Positions 9,177 to 16,788 of a stretch of DNA of 64,000 nucleotides are shown here, in pieces. The position numbers and the translations under genes are program-made. The stretch covers positions 62,001 through 126,000 of the forward strand of contig CAWAEG010000002.1 in the NCBI GenBank assembly GCA_963780895.1, in the 5' to 3' direction. The notes beneath the pieces are model-generated. The model was given only the letters and a program-made list of their open reading frames with translations, searched no databases and had not been told where the DNA came from. The first letter of the stretch is position 1. Each line of letters starts with the position of its first letter. The DNA comes from DASQFI01 sp963780895. Its GTDB lineage: Bacteria; Acidobacteriota; Vicinamibacteria; Vicinamibacterales; SCN-69-37.

Positions 9177-11755
9177 AACCGAATGACTGAGAGCGAGTAG
9201 GGCGCGAAGACGTGCGTGAACGTGCGGCCGAGGCCCGAGAGTTTCGTCGTGACCGGCGCGATCTTGCCAGGCTCGTCGAACGAGTTCTCGTCGGTGGGAT
9301 TGGCTGACGTCAGCACAGTCACCTGCCCCTGAGGTGTTGGCATCCCGCCGAGGACCTGGATGTCCATCGACGCCGGCTGTGCGCTGGTGTTCACGACTTT
9401 GAGGACCACCTCGCCGGTGCGCTCATCTCGACCCGCGATGGCCAGGACGGTATCGACACGGGCAAAGGTCTCTTCATTCAGCAGTTTGCCATCGAGGTAT
9501 CCGCGGACTGTCCGATCGCGTACCTCGACGCGGAGGTCGTACCAGCGTCCGGTCTCGACGCCACCCTGAACGGGCCGGCCGATGATCGCGTCGCCAGCCT
9601 GAATGGCGCTCTGGCGGTTGTTCCATCCGCCAACGTTCCATTGCACTCGCCGGCCGTCGGCGGTGCCGGCGAACACCAGAAAGCCCTCCGCGCCGGACAG
9701 CTTCCGCGCCCGGAGCGAGATCGTCACATCGGTCCAGTTTTCGTCGCCGGCATACGAGAACGCGACGACCTCGCCGCTCTGCCGGTACGCACCCTCAACC
9801 GTGCTCCACGTTCCGCGGCCGCCCTGGGCTCGGCCCGGGACAGGCGCCCAACCCGCTGCCCCTGCCGCGAAATCTGATTGATAGACGACGCGACCGTCGC
9901 GCTCGACGCGGACGTCGGCGAACTCGGCGGCCGTGTTCCAGGTCCCGACGCCAACCCGGCCGGCGATCGGACGCGGAGGCACGGCATCGAACTGGACGGC
10001 GGTGGCCAGGTTCACATCGGGCCGGTGCTGCGCGAACAATTGCTGGGCGTAGTAGGTCGCGCGCGCAAAGTGACGGCTGCTGTCGAAGTGAATCATGTTC
10101 ACTTCCCAGTCGCGCCGGTTGACGTTTTCAAGGAGCGGTGCGTAGCTCACCATCTTGACGAGGTCCGTGTTCTTCTCGGCGCTCATCATGTACGCCGCGT
10201 CGTTCAGCGCGGCCAGCAGATTCCCGCGGCCGACGCCGGCGTTCGTCGCGAACTCGCCGATGTAGAGGTCCCAGCCCTCCCGCGCATATTTGGCGAAACT
10301 GTCGAAGTTCTCCACGGCCCAATGCAGCGGCTTGTAGGCGTGCTCGTCGACGATGTCGATGGGGCCGGCCGCGGCAATGGCGGCGCGGTCGAGGCCGGAA
10401 ATCCAGGAGCTCAAGACGACGTTGATTTGCGGGTACCTGGCTTTGATCGCCTGTGCGAAGCGCGCCACTCTCGCGCCATACCGCGCGCCTTGCTGCTCGT
10501 TGCCGACTTCGAGGTATTTCAGCGGGAAAGGCGCCGGATGGCCGTTTCGGGCGCGCGCCGTGCCCCACGTCGACGAGGTCGGTCCAATTGCATACTCGAT
10601 CGCATCGAGCGTGTCCTCGATCAACGCCGGCACATCCTCGTCCGGCAGAAACGTGCCGCTTCGGAACGAGCACGACACGCCGACATTGGCGACCCACAGC
10701 GCGTCGGCGCCGATGTCTTCCGCAAACTGCAGGAACTCGTGGTAGCCGAAGCCGTCGGTGCTCCAGTAGCCCCACGGGCTGTACGTTCCCGAGCGCGTCT
10801 CCACGGGACCGAGCGTCCGCTTCCATTGAGGCCGGCTCTCGATAGTGATCCCTTCGGCGAAGCAGCCGCCGGGACCGCGGATGAATCCCGGCCGGAGGTC
10901 CGCGATCGTCTGCGCGAGCGCCGGCCTCAGGCCATTTGGACGATTCTTGAACGTCCGGGCAGGGAAGAGCGACACGAAGTCGAGCCAGACCCGCCCAGTC
11001 GAGCTGATCGACAAGGCCAGCCGCGCGCGCGGATCCGTTCGGGTCGCGCGGAACGTACCTTCGAACACGCCCCAGCGGTCGCCGGGGGCCTCCGTGAATG
11101 TCCGCGTGGCGATCGGGCTGCCGTCTTCGGCTTCGACGATCGCGGTGATCGGTCCTTTGAATGTCTTGTCAGCCCGGGCGAAGAATCGCAGCCGGTAGTC
11201 GTCGCCGGCGGTCACGGCCATCCCCCAGTAGCCGTCGTTCACCACCGCGACGCGTCCGCCCGTCGCGATCCGCGAGACGGCAACCTCGAGTGAATGAGGC
11301 GACGCGTCGTTCAGCGGGCGATCGACCGTCAGGGCGATCGCGGCCTCGCTGCCGTTGGTCGCGTCGAGCCGCCACGCCGGATGCGGATTCGTCACATCCC
11401 AGCGCAGCCGCCAGGTGCTCGGGCGGCCGGTGTCGAAGTGCGGCGTCCTCGGGGGTACGACGAAGCCGTTTTCGCGCACGCATGCCGGCGGCAGGTTCGC
11501 GTCCTCGAAACCGCGGTTCTGGACGAGCTCCGCGTACAGCCCGCCGTCGCCGGCATGGCTGATCTCTTCGTAGAAGATTCCGTACAAGTTTGCGGGAATC
11601 CGCGCGCCGGGTTTCGACGCGTCGATCCTGATCGATCCCTGGAGCTGCTGGTCGCCGGTGTGACGCGCGCTTGGCAGGATCGTCACCGTCGTCAGACCCG
11701 TCGCCATCAACACCACGAGGACGGAGAGTTGCAGTGAGCGCTTCAGGTGTCTCAT
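9164..11755 (-). CDS. Secreted alpha-L-arabinofuranosidase (GH51)
   Basis: The 863-residue product starts at ATG 11755 behind a purine-rich stretch; the open frame runs further upstream without a plausible signal. It has a signal peptide ('SLQLSVLVVLMATGLTTVTI') and the GH51 N-terminus 'NLYGIFYEEISHAGDGGLYA'. A carbohydrate-binding-like beta domain (residues ~100-270) interrupts this region. The catalytic barrel shows acid/base Glu in 'LEVGNEQQG' (~419) and nucleophile Glu in 'YIGEFATNAG' (~500). A laminin-G/DUF1080-like beta domain follows (~640-780). It should release arabinose from plant-type arabinans or arabinoxylans outside the cell. The last three codons and the stop lie in the type A palindrome. 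Confidence 0.92.
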   Translation of the reverse strand: MRHLKRSLQLSVLVVLMATGLTTVTILPSARHTGDQQLQGSIRIDASKPGARIPANLYGIFYEEISHAGDGGLYAELVQNRGFEDANLPPACVRENGFVVPPRTPHFDTGRPSTWRLRWDVTNPHPAWRLDATNGSEAAIALTVDRPLNDASPHSLEVAVSRIATGGRVAVVNDGYWGMAVTAGDDYRLRFFARADKTFKGPITAIVEAEDGSPIATRTFTEAPGDRWGVFEGTFRATRTDPRARLALSISSTGRVWLDFVSLFPARTFKNRPNGLRPALAQTIADLRPGFIRGPGGCFAEGITIESRPQWKRTLGPVETRSGTYSPWGYWSTDGFGYHEFLQFAEDIGADALWVANVGVSCSFRSGTFLPDEDVPALIEDTLDAIEYAIGPTSSTWGTARARNGHPAPFPLKYLEVGNEQQGARYGARVARFAQAIKARYPQINVVLSSWISGLDRAAIAAAGPIDIVDEHAYKPLHWAVENFDSFAKYAREGWDLYIGEFATNAGVGRGNLLAALNDAAYMMSAEKNTDLVKMVSYAPLLENVNRRDWEVNMIHFDSSRHFARATYYAQQLFAQHRPDVNLATAVQFDAVPPRPIAGRVGVGTWNTAAEFADVRVERDGRVVYQSDFAAGAAGWAPVPGRAQGGRGTWSTVEGAYRQSGEVVAFSYAGDENWTDVTISLRARKLSGAEGFLVFAGTADGRRVQWNVGGWNNRQSAIQAGDAIIGRPVQGGVETGRWYDLRVEVRDRTVRGYLDGKLLNEETFARVDTVLAIAGRDERTGEVVLKVVNTSAQPASMDIQVLGGMPTPQGQVTVLTSANPTDENSFDEPGKIAPVTTKLSGLGRTFTHVFAPYSLSVIRLGTG

Positions 11756-12005
11756 GTCTTCTTTTCTTGGCGCTCGCGGGGCCCCACCCCCGCTCGCTCG
11801 CGCTCCGGCGCTCGGAGACTCGCTATCCTCGCGCGGGCCGCAGGCGCTGCTTTCCGCCACCGGGCTTTCGAGCTTTCCGGCTGATGGCGTCATTCTACGT
11901 GTCCGTCGTGCGCGTCGCCGGACAATCGACCGGAAGCGAACGATCGGCGTGGAAAGGCCTCGACGTTGGCCGTGCTTTTGCTACACTGACGCTACCGGAG
12001 GCCCG

Positions 12006-12389
12006 ATGCAGTCAGATGATCAGCGCGAGGTACCACCGCGGGAACATCACGACGAGCGCGAGCTTGCGGAGTACATCCGCGTCGGCATGAAGCGGCGCCC
12101 GGATCAGGCCTTCGGTGACTACTACGAAGGTCAGACCGCCTCGTGCGCGCTGGGCGCGGCGTACGAAGCGATGTACCGCCTGCCGAACGAAGCGGGCGGC
12201 CAGCGTCCGACGCGCGACCTCGACTGGTTTTTCGATTGCCTCGACACGGTGAAGCCATGCCCGGGCGACGCCTGCAAGAAGCGTCTCTACCTCGCCGCGC
12301 TGCTCGTCCACCTCAACGACGACCACCGCTGGTCGCGCGAGAACATCGCGGACTGGCTCGCAGGGACAGCTAAAACAACCGCAACGTGA
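12006..12389 (+). CDS. Small conserved-looking hypothetical protein
   Basis: The 127-residue cytoplasmic-type protein starts at ATG 12006, placed 5 bp after a GGAGG; an upstream open frame is not supported. It is acidic/basic mixed, with no signal or membrane segment, and contains 'GQTASCALGAAYEAMYRLPN', a WFF motif and three Cys in its second half ('FDCLDTVKPCPGDACKKR'). The C-terminal half ('LLVHLNDDHRWSRENIADWL') looks like a short helical fold. I do not recognise the family. It stands alone, divergent from the arabinofuranosidase across a 250-bp gap in which I see nothing else. Confidence 0.65.
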   Translation: MQSDDQREVPPREHHDERELAEYIRVGMKRRPDQAFGDYYEGQTASCALGAAYEAMYRLPNEAGGQRPTRDLDWFFDCLDTVKPCPGDACKKRLYLAALLVHLNDDHRWSRENIADWLAGTAKTTAT

Positions 12390-12491
12390 AGGACATGAAG
12401 CCGGTGAAGATCATGAAGAAGAGCTTTGAATTCTTCAGCTCTCAGCTCTCAGCTCTAAGCTCATTCTCAGTTCTCAGTTCTAAGGTTCAGA
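12390..12491. repeat. Low-complexity word repeats between two convergent genes
   Basis: Two kinds of short words fill this gap. GAAGGACATGAAG, GTGAAGATCATGAAGAAG and similar words occupy 12387-12422. A 7-bp tandem (AGCTCTC, AGCTCTC, AGCTCTA, a variant, AGTTCTC, AGTTCTA) occupies 12437-12482. No coding frame is supported. Confidence 0.6.
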
Positions 12492-13400
12492 TCACTTCTT
12501 GAGAATGTCCCCAGCGCCGGCCGTGCCGGTGAGCGTCATAATCGAAAACCTCTCGTTCACTTCGGTGACGACGCCCGTGCCCGTCTGTTTTTCCTCGGCG
12601 CCGAGTTTCGCCCCGGTTGCCGGGTCGACGAGCTCCTCGCCGCGTTTGAAGACGCGGAACGTGTCGCCGACCTTGATCCCCGAGGTCGCACCGACGTTGA
12701 TGTAGGCCCGGTTGCCGTCCACCTTGATGACGCGCATGTCGATGCCCGCGCCGGCCCCCGCCGCGCTCGAGACCTTGTTCAGATATTCCGCCGTGAGGAG
12801 TTTTTCTACGATGGCCTTCGACGCCTTCTGAACCGCCTCGCTTGCGATGCCCCATTCGGCGTCGCGGCTGAGATTCGCGCCGCGGACGAACCCGCCGCCC
12901 TTCTTGACCTGTCCGGCCGCCGCGATCGAAATCACGCGTTCGGCCGTCGTCGTGTCCACGAAGCGCAGGTTGATGGACGCGTCGGCGGTCGTGATGTTGC
13001 CGCCCACGCCGCCGATGCCGCCGCGGGTCGTGTTGATCGAGAACTTGTCGACGGCGCCCGTCACGACGTACTTCACGCCGAGGATCTTGCCGATGCGGGC
13101 CGCGGTCTGCGGGTCAACCGCGCCGCCGCCTCCGAGGCCCTGTTCCTTCAGGACGAGGCCGAGCTTCTCGCGTTCGATCACGCTGAACATCGTCGAGAGC
13201 TTCGTATCCTCGGAGAAGGCGGTGTCGATTTGATTGCGCGCCGCGGGACCCAGGTCGTTCGAGAACCACCACCGGCCTTCCGTGTTGTTCTCGAAGTCCC
13301 AGATGGCAATGCGAATCTTCGCTTGGGAGATCGCCGAGACGGGTGCGATGACCAGGACCGCGATGGCCGCTGACAGGACCCCTTGAACCAGCTTGCGCAT
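12492..13400 (-). CDS. Secreted CsgG/curli-assembly-like protein
   Basis: The 302-residue product begins with a signal peptide (residues 1-27, '...VSAISQAK') and is preceded by AGGAGG. The middle part has the CsgG family pattern: 'IRIAIWDFENNTEG', 'FSVIEREKLGLVLKEQ' and 'GKILGVKYVVTGAVDKFSIN', then beta strands. The C-terminus 'INVGATSGIKVGDTFRVFKR' resembles the SH3-like domain found in FlgT and similar proteins. There is no lipobox Cys, so it is probably a soluble periplasmic relative, not a pore-forming CsgG lipoprotein. Such proteins are widespread in Acidobacteriota with unknown specific role. No curli genes lie near it. Confidence 0.82.
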   Translation of the reverse strand: MRKLVQGVLSAAIAVLVIAPVSAISQAKIRIAIWDFENNTEGRWWFSNDLGPAARNQIDTAFSEDTKLSTMFSVIEREKLGLVLKEQGLGGGGAVDPQTAARIGKILGVKYVVTGAVDKFSINTTRGGIGGVGGNITTADASINLRFVDTTTAERVISIAAAGQVKKGGGFVRGANLSRDAEWGIASEAVQKASKAIVEKLLTAEYLNKVSSAAGAGAGIDMRVIKVDGNRAYINVGATSGIKVGDTFRVFKRGEELVDPATGAKLGAEEKQTGTGVVTEVNERFSIMTLTGTAGAGDILKK

Positions 13401-13554
13401 TCGTGCCTCCTCTGACCGCCGCTGACAAATCTGTTGCCGGATTATGGGGACCGACTCTCGGGCCTGTCAATTCAGGCCACGTGCAATGTAACCGCGCCGC
13501 CTCGACCGGGGTCTCACGAGTATTTCGGCTCATTCGGCTGGGAACTCAAGGCCC

Positions 13555-13754
13555 GCCTTCGCAGGCCGCTCGTCTGCGCGAGCTGCTTCGGCGAGGCAGG
13601 CCCCGCCTTCGCAGGCCGCTCGTCTGCGCGAGCTGCTTCGGCGAGGCAGGCCCCGCCTTCGCAGGCCGCTCGTCTGCGCGAGCTGCTTCGGCGAGGCAGG
13701 CCCTGCCTTCGCAGGCCGCTCGTCTGCGCGAGCTGCTTCGGCGAGGCAGGCTTG
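13555..13754. repeat. Four tandem copies of a 50-bp repeat
   Basis: Copies begin at 13555, 13605, 13655 and 13705 (each GCCTTCGCAGGCCGCTCGTC...), nearly identical over 50 bp with only one or two changes at unit ends. The array fills most of the 376-bp gap between the CsgG-like gene and the desaturase gene. It contains internal dyads (e.g. CTCGTCTGCGCGAG) and all six frames are open by composition only. A TACAAT box just after the last copy may be the -10 of the desaturase promoter. Confidence 0.9.
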
Positions 13755-13776
13755 CTCGTACAATTTGTGAGAGCTC

Positions 13777-14592
13777 ATGCGAAGCCCCACGCTCCTGTCC
13801 CTGACCATCGGATTGATCGTCCTGTCGGGGGTGTTCTGGCTGATCGAGCGCCTGCGTCCGGCCCTGCCGCACCAGCGGCGGCGGGGCGTGGACACGCGGA
13901 TGGACGTCGCGTACTGGTTCTTCACGCCGCTCGTGACGCGGGCGGTGACCCGCCTCTCGCTCGTGCTGGTGTTCGCGATCATCGCCTGGTCGCAGGGACT
14001 TTCGTTCGACGACCTTCGCCGACTGGCGACGACGCGTCAGACCTGGGCGTCAACGCTGCCGCTGTACGTGCAGGTGCCGCTGATTCTGCTGCTGGCGGAT
14101 CTGCTGGCGTACTGGACGCACCGGTTGTTCCACGCGCGCTGGCTCTGGCCGTTTCACGCGGTGCATCATTCGTCGACGACCGTTGACTGGCTTTCGTCCG
14201 TTCGTCTCCACCCGGTGAACGACGTCGTCGCGCGGCTCGTCCAGGTGGTGCCGTTGTACTGGATGGGCTTCAGCGGCGGCGCGCTCGCCGCGTTCGTGCC
14301 GTTTCTCACCTTTTACGCGCTCCTCCTGCACGCGAACGTCAACTGGTCGTATGGGCCGTTCCGCTACGTCGTCGCGAGTCCGGTCTTCCACCGGTGGCAT
14401 CACACGTCCGAAGAAGAAGGGCTGGATCGAAATTTCGCGGGCCTGTTCCCCTTCATCGATCTCGCCTTCGGGACGTTCTACATGCCCGCCGGACGTCAAC
14501 CGCAGCGATTCGGCATACTGGGAGGGTCCGTCCCTGACGGTCTCCTCCAACAACTGGCATATCCGTTCCGGCGTCCCCCGGTCGCTCGATAG
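13777..14592 (+). CDS. Sterol desaturase / fatty acid hydroxylase superfamily membrane enzyme
   Basis: The 271-residue integral membrane protein has a transmembrane helix at residues ~5-25, another pair at ~50-70 and ~85-110, and further hydrophobic stretches at ~160-185. The di-iron histidine boxes are complete: 'HRLFH' (~115), 'HAVHH' (~128) and 'HRWHH' (~204). Family members hydroxylate or desaturate lipids (sterols, hopanoids, carotenoids, fatty acids) using O2. The substrate here is unknown, and no lipid-synthesis gene is adjacent. The start is the ATG following the 50-bp repeat array. Confidence 0.9.
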   Translation: MRSPTLLSLTIGLIVLSGVFWLIERLRPALPHQRRRGVDTRMDVAYWFFTPLVTRAVTRLSLVLVFAIIAWSQGLSFDDLRRLATTRQTWASTLPLYVQVPLILLLADLLAYWTHRLFHARWLWPFHAVHHSSTTVDWLSSVRLHPVNDVVARLVQVVPLYWMGFSGGALAAFVPFLTFYALLLHANVNWSYGPFRYVVASPVFHRWHHTSEEEGLDRNFAGLFPFIDLAFGTFYMPAGRQPQRFGILGGSVPDGLLQQLAYPFRRPPVAR

Positions 14593-14646
14593 CCCGATTG
14601 TTTTCTTCAGTTATGATTTTCTTTCCGGTCCCCCCGGGGGGTGAGT

Positions 14647-15480
14647 GTGACGAGTAAGTGGAAAAGCCCAGGGCTCGGCGTCTGCCTGACGATCGCGTTG
14701 ATTGGTGGCGCGACGTCGGGTCGCGCCCAGCAGGGCACCGTCCCCGCACCGGTTGATCCCGCGGCCCCGGCGTTGTTGGCCGGTACGTGGGACTACAACC
14801 CGCTCGAGAGCGTGAACGCCGCGAACGGACGGCAGGAACAGTCGCTGCTGGGCGGTGGACGCCGGAATCCCGCCGCGCCAGTGCCGCCGGCCGGCGGCGG
14901 AACGGCTGGTGGCGGTGGAACGGGTGGTGGCGGCGGAACGGGTGGTGGCGGCGGAACGGGCGGTGGCGGCGGCGGAGCGGGTGGCGGCGGCGGAGCGGCT
15001 GGCGGCGGCGGAGCGACTGGCGGCGGCGGAGCGACTGGCGGCGGCGGAGCCGTGAGCCCCGGCAGTTTTGGCGTCGGCGGCCTCGGGGGCGGCGGCGGTC
15101 GAGCGGGCCGGCAGATGGCGATTGTCGAGACGCGCGAGATCGTCCGCGACCTGATGGAAGTCCCCGAAAAGATCACAGTCAAGGTGACGTCCGAGGGCGT
15201 GACCTTCACGGACGACCTGAAGCGGGAACGCACGTACCAGACCGACTACAAGATGCGGAAATACCAGATTGGCGCGGCGCAGTTCGAGGCGCGGGCCCGA
15301 TGGGACGGCGCGGCCTTCAAGAAGGAAATCGAAGCTGCGCGCGGGTTCAAGATGTACGAAACGTATTTTCTGAGCGACGACGGCAACCGGATGTTCGTGA
15401 TCATCCGGCTGGGCCAGCAGACGAAGACCTCGCCAGTCGTGGGTGTCAATCGAGTTTACGATCGAGAACGGAGGCAGTGA
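14647..15480 (+). CDS. Secreted Gly-rich protein of unknown function
   Basis: I prefer GTG 14647 (6 nt after a GGGGGG ribosome-binding stretch) over GTG 14641, which overlaps it; that stretch pairs with CCCCCC just upstream, so the site could be masked. A signal peptide (to '...SGRAQQ') precedes a Pro/Ala stretch and a ~55-residue Gly/Thr/Ala linker of hexapeptide GTGGGG type. A folded beta-rich C-terminal domain follows ('TREIVRDLMEVPEKITVKVT', '...YDRERRQ'). The stop overlaps the ATG of the next gene, whose product has the same ending. The two look like tandem paralogues. Confidence 0.72.
   Translation: MTSKWKSPGLGVCLTIALIGGATSGRAQQGTVPAPVDPAAPALLAGTWDYNPLESVNAANGRQEQSLLGGGRRNPAAPVPPAGGGTAGGGGTGGGGGTGGGGGTGGGGGGAGGGGGAAGGGGATGGGGATGGGGAVSPGSFGVGGLGGGGGRAGRQMAIVETREIVRDLMEVPEKITVKVTSEGVTFTDDLKRERTYQTDYKMRKYQIGAAQFEARARWDGAAFKKEIEAARGFKMYETYFLSDDGNRMFVIIRLGQQTKTSPVVGVNRVYDRERRQ
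14911..15053. repeat. 18-bp coding minisatellite in the Gly-rich protein gene
   Basis: The Gly-rich linker is encoded by tandem variants of an 18-bp unit (GGAACGGGTGGTGGCGGC and relatives) with some unit-length variation. Such arrays expand and shrink by slippage, so linker length probably differs between strains. Confidence 0.7.
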
Positions 15481-16074
15481 TGGAGCGGGTCATTCCAGGC
15501 ACGGCGGCTGCGGTGCTCGCGCTGATGTGTGCGGCGATCGCACCGCTTGCGGCGGCGCGTCAAGGTGAGGTGCCGGCGCTTTCGGGCGTATGGAAGTTGA
15601 ATGCCGAGGCGAGTACGAATCCGAACGGGCCGCCCCCGCGGCAGGCCGCGCGCGGACAGCGCGGCGGAGGCGACGGCGAAGACGCGGGCGGCAACCTCGG
15701 GAAAGAGGAGATGACCCGTTTCACCAGCATGAAGAAGATGTTCTTTACGGCGCCGCCGATGATGGGTATTCAGGCGACCGCGACCGACTTCAAGATGCTG
15801 CTCGATCCGGAGAAGAAGCTCGGCTACGCGCACAAGACCGACAACCAGAAGCAGACGGTTGCGACGCCCGGCCGGCCCGGCGGATTTCAAGGTCCGGTGG
15901 GATGGCAGCAAGCTGCGCCGGGAAGTCGATACGCCTGACACGCTCCACGTCGTCGAGGAATACTCACTCAGCCCCGACGGCAAGCAGCTCATCATTACCG
16001 TGAAGGCCGACAGCCGGATGGTCTTCAACGTCCAGAACGGCGACATCCGGCGTGTGTACGATCGACAGCAATAA
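15480..16074 (+). CDS. Secreted paralogue of the preceding protein (frameshifted)
   Basis: The ATG overlaps the TGA of the previous gene, so translation is probably coupled. The signal peptide is 'VLALMCAAIAPLAAARQG', followed by 'LSGVWKLNAEAS' and a short Arg/Gly-rich linker. The first frame runs out near 15885, in a run of C and G. The other frame continues with 'ADFKVRWDGSKLRREVDTPD' to 'NGDIRRVYDRQQ' and TAA at 16072-16074. The C-terminal half (Asp-Phe-Lys..Trp-Asp-Gly, then ..Arg-Val-Tyr-Asp-Arg) matches that of the upstream gene. The shift is probably a consensus error. Function is unknown. Confidence 0.7.
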
Positions 16075-16123
16075 GACCTCGGGTTTCGTTTGACGCTTTT
16101 TGTAAAACGAAACCCGAGGTCTT
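16073..16123. repeat. Type B palindrome 1 (GACCTCGGG... stem) at a stop codon
   Basis: Perfect 19-bp arms, 16073-16091 (AAGACCTCGGGTTTCGTTT) and 16105-16123, surround a 13-nt T-rich loop. The first two bases overlap the TAA of the preceding gene. Related palindromes lie at 18023, 21589 and 49646. Confidence 0.85.
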
Positions 16124-16135
16124 CCAACCCCGGAG

Positions 16136-16354
16136 ATGATCTCCCGCTATCTCGTCATCCTCCTCGCCCTTATCGCCGCAATCTTCCGCTATCAGCAAGG
16201 CGAGTGGCTGGCGGCTTCGGGGCTGGGCTTTCTCGCCCTCGGTCTCGCGCTTCTGAAGCTCGCCGACGCCAGGCCGCGCCTGAAGCCGTTCGCGTTCCTT
16301 TCCTTCGGCATGACGGCGCTGGTGATGATCGTCGTGTTCATTCAGATGCGATGA
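16136..16354 (+). CDS. Small two- or three-helix membrane protein of unknown function
   Basis: The 72-residue product is almost wholly hydrophobic: helices at about residues 4-19 ('YLVILLALIAAIFRY'), 26-42 and 53-70, with short charged loops. The start ATG follows a GGAG directly. It has normal high-GC codon use. No family is recognised. It lies alone between a type B palindrome and the SAM riboswitch. Confidence 0.6.
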   Translation: MISRYLVILLALIAAIFRYQQGEWLAASGLGFLALGLALLKLADARPRLKPFAFLSFGMTALVMIVVFIQMR

Positions 16355-16426
16355 GGGCGATCTCCTCGATTTGACATCTCGTCATCACTTTTCATATCTT
16401 CGGTAGGTCTGCGCGTGCCGCAGACA

Positions 16427-16525
16427 TTTATCTCGAGTGGCTGAGGGAACAGGCCCGACGACGCCACAGCAACCAGGCGGCAACCGCCCAGGTGCTACTT
16501 CCTGCCCGATACCGGGGAAGATAAA
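16427..16525 (+). promoter_or_regulatory. SAM-I (S-box) riboswitch
   Basis: The closing helix P1 is TTTATCT (16427-16433) with AGATAAA (16519-16525). Within it are the conserved S-box blocks: CGAGTGGCTGAGGGAACAGG CCC (P2, kink-turn region), GCCACAGCAACC, and AGGTGCTACTTCCTGCC (the junction and pseudoknot partner). S-box RNAs bind S-adenosylmethionine and switch off downstream methionine-synthesis genes, which fits the two genes that follow. About 260 nt of leader separates it from the first coding motif. A short hairpin (CCCATTTTCAAAAATGGG, 16640-16657) lies in that leader and may belong to the expression platform. Confidence 0.9.
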
Positions 16526-16788
16526 GCGAGGTCGATTGCGTCGCAGTCGACAGCACTCCTCGTTCCCACGGTAAATCGCGTTCCGTAGTCGCGTGCTGGC
16601 CGCAGCGCGTGCACTGCGACGTGTCGTCGTCGCTGATCCCATTTTCAAAAATGGGCCAGCGCCGGGAAGGGGGACGTGTGTCTCTGCAGAGCGTGGAGTG
16701 CGAAATCGGCGCAGGTGAACGAGCCGCGGGATCGTTGCCTGCCGACAGCGCCCGATCCGATCGTCCGTCGGCGAACCGTCTGCGGCGC

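Noticed and set aside
9878..11293. Plus-strand open frame of 471 codons opposite the arabinofuranosidase
   Set aside because: Arg/Val-rich shadow; the minus-strand frame carries complete GH51 catalytic motifs.
13555..13754. 50-bp repeats considered as a CRISPR array
   Set aside because: Units are directly adjacent with no unique spacers, and no cas gene is near.
13434..14186. Plus-strand open frame through the 50-bp repeats into the desaturase gene
   Set aside because: It encodes only the repeated 'RRPLVCASCFGEAG' words and then runs out of frame through the desaturase; not a gene.
16073..16123. Type B palindromes considered as ordinary intrinsic terminators
   Set aside because: Three of four copies lack a T-run after the stem, and stems are unusually long and shared between loci; only the copy at 18023 has a TTTTT tail.
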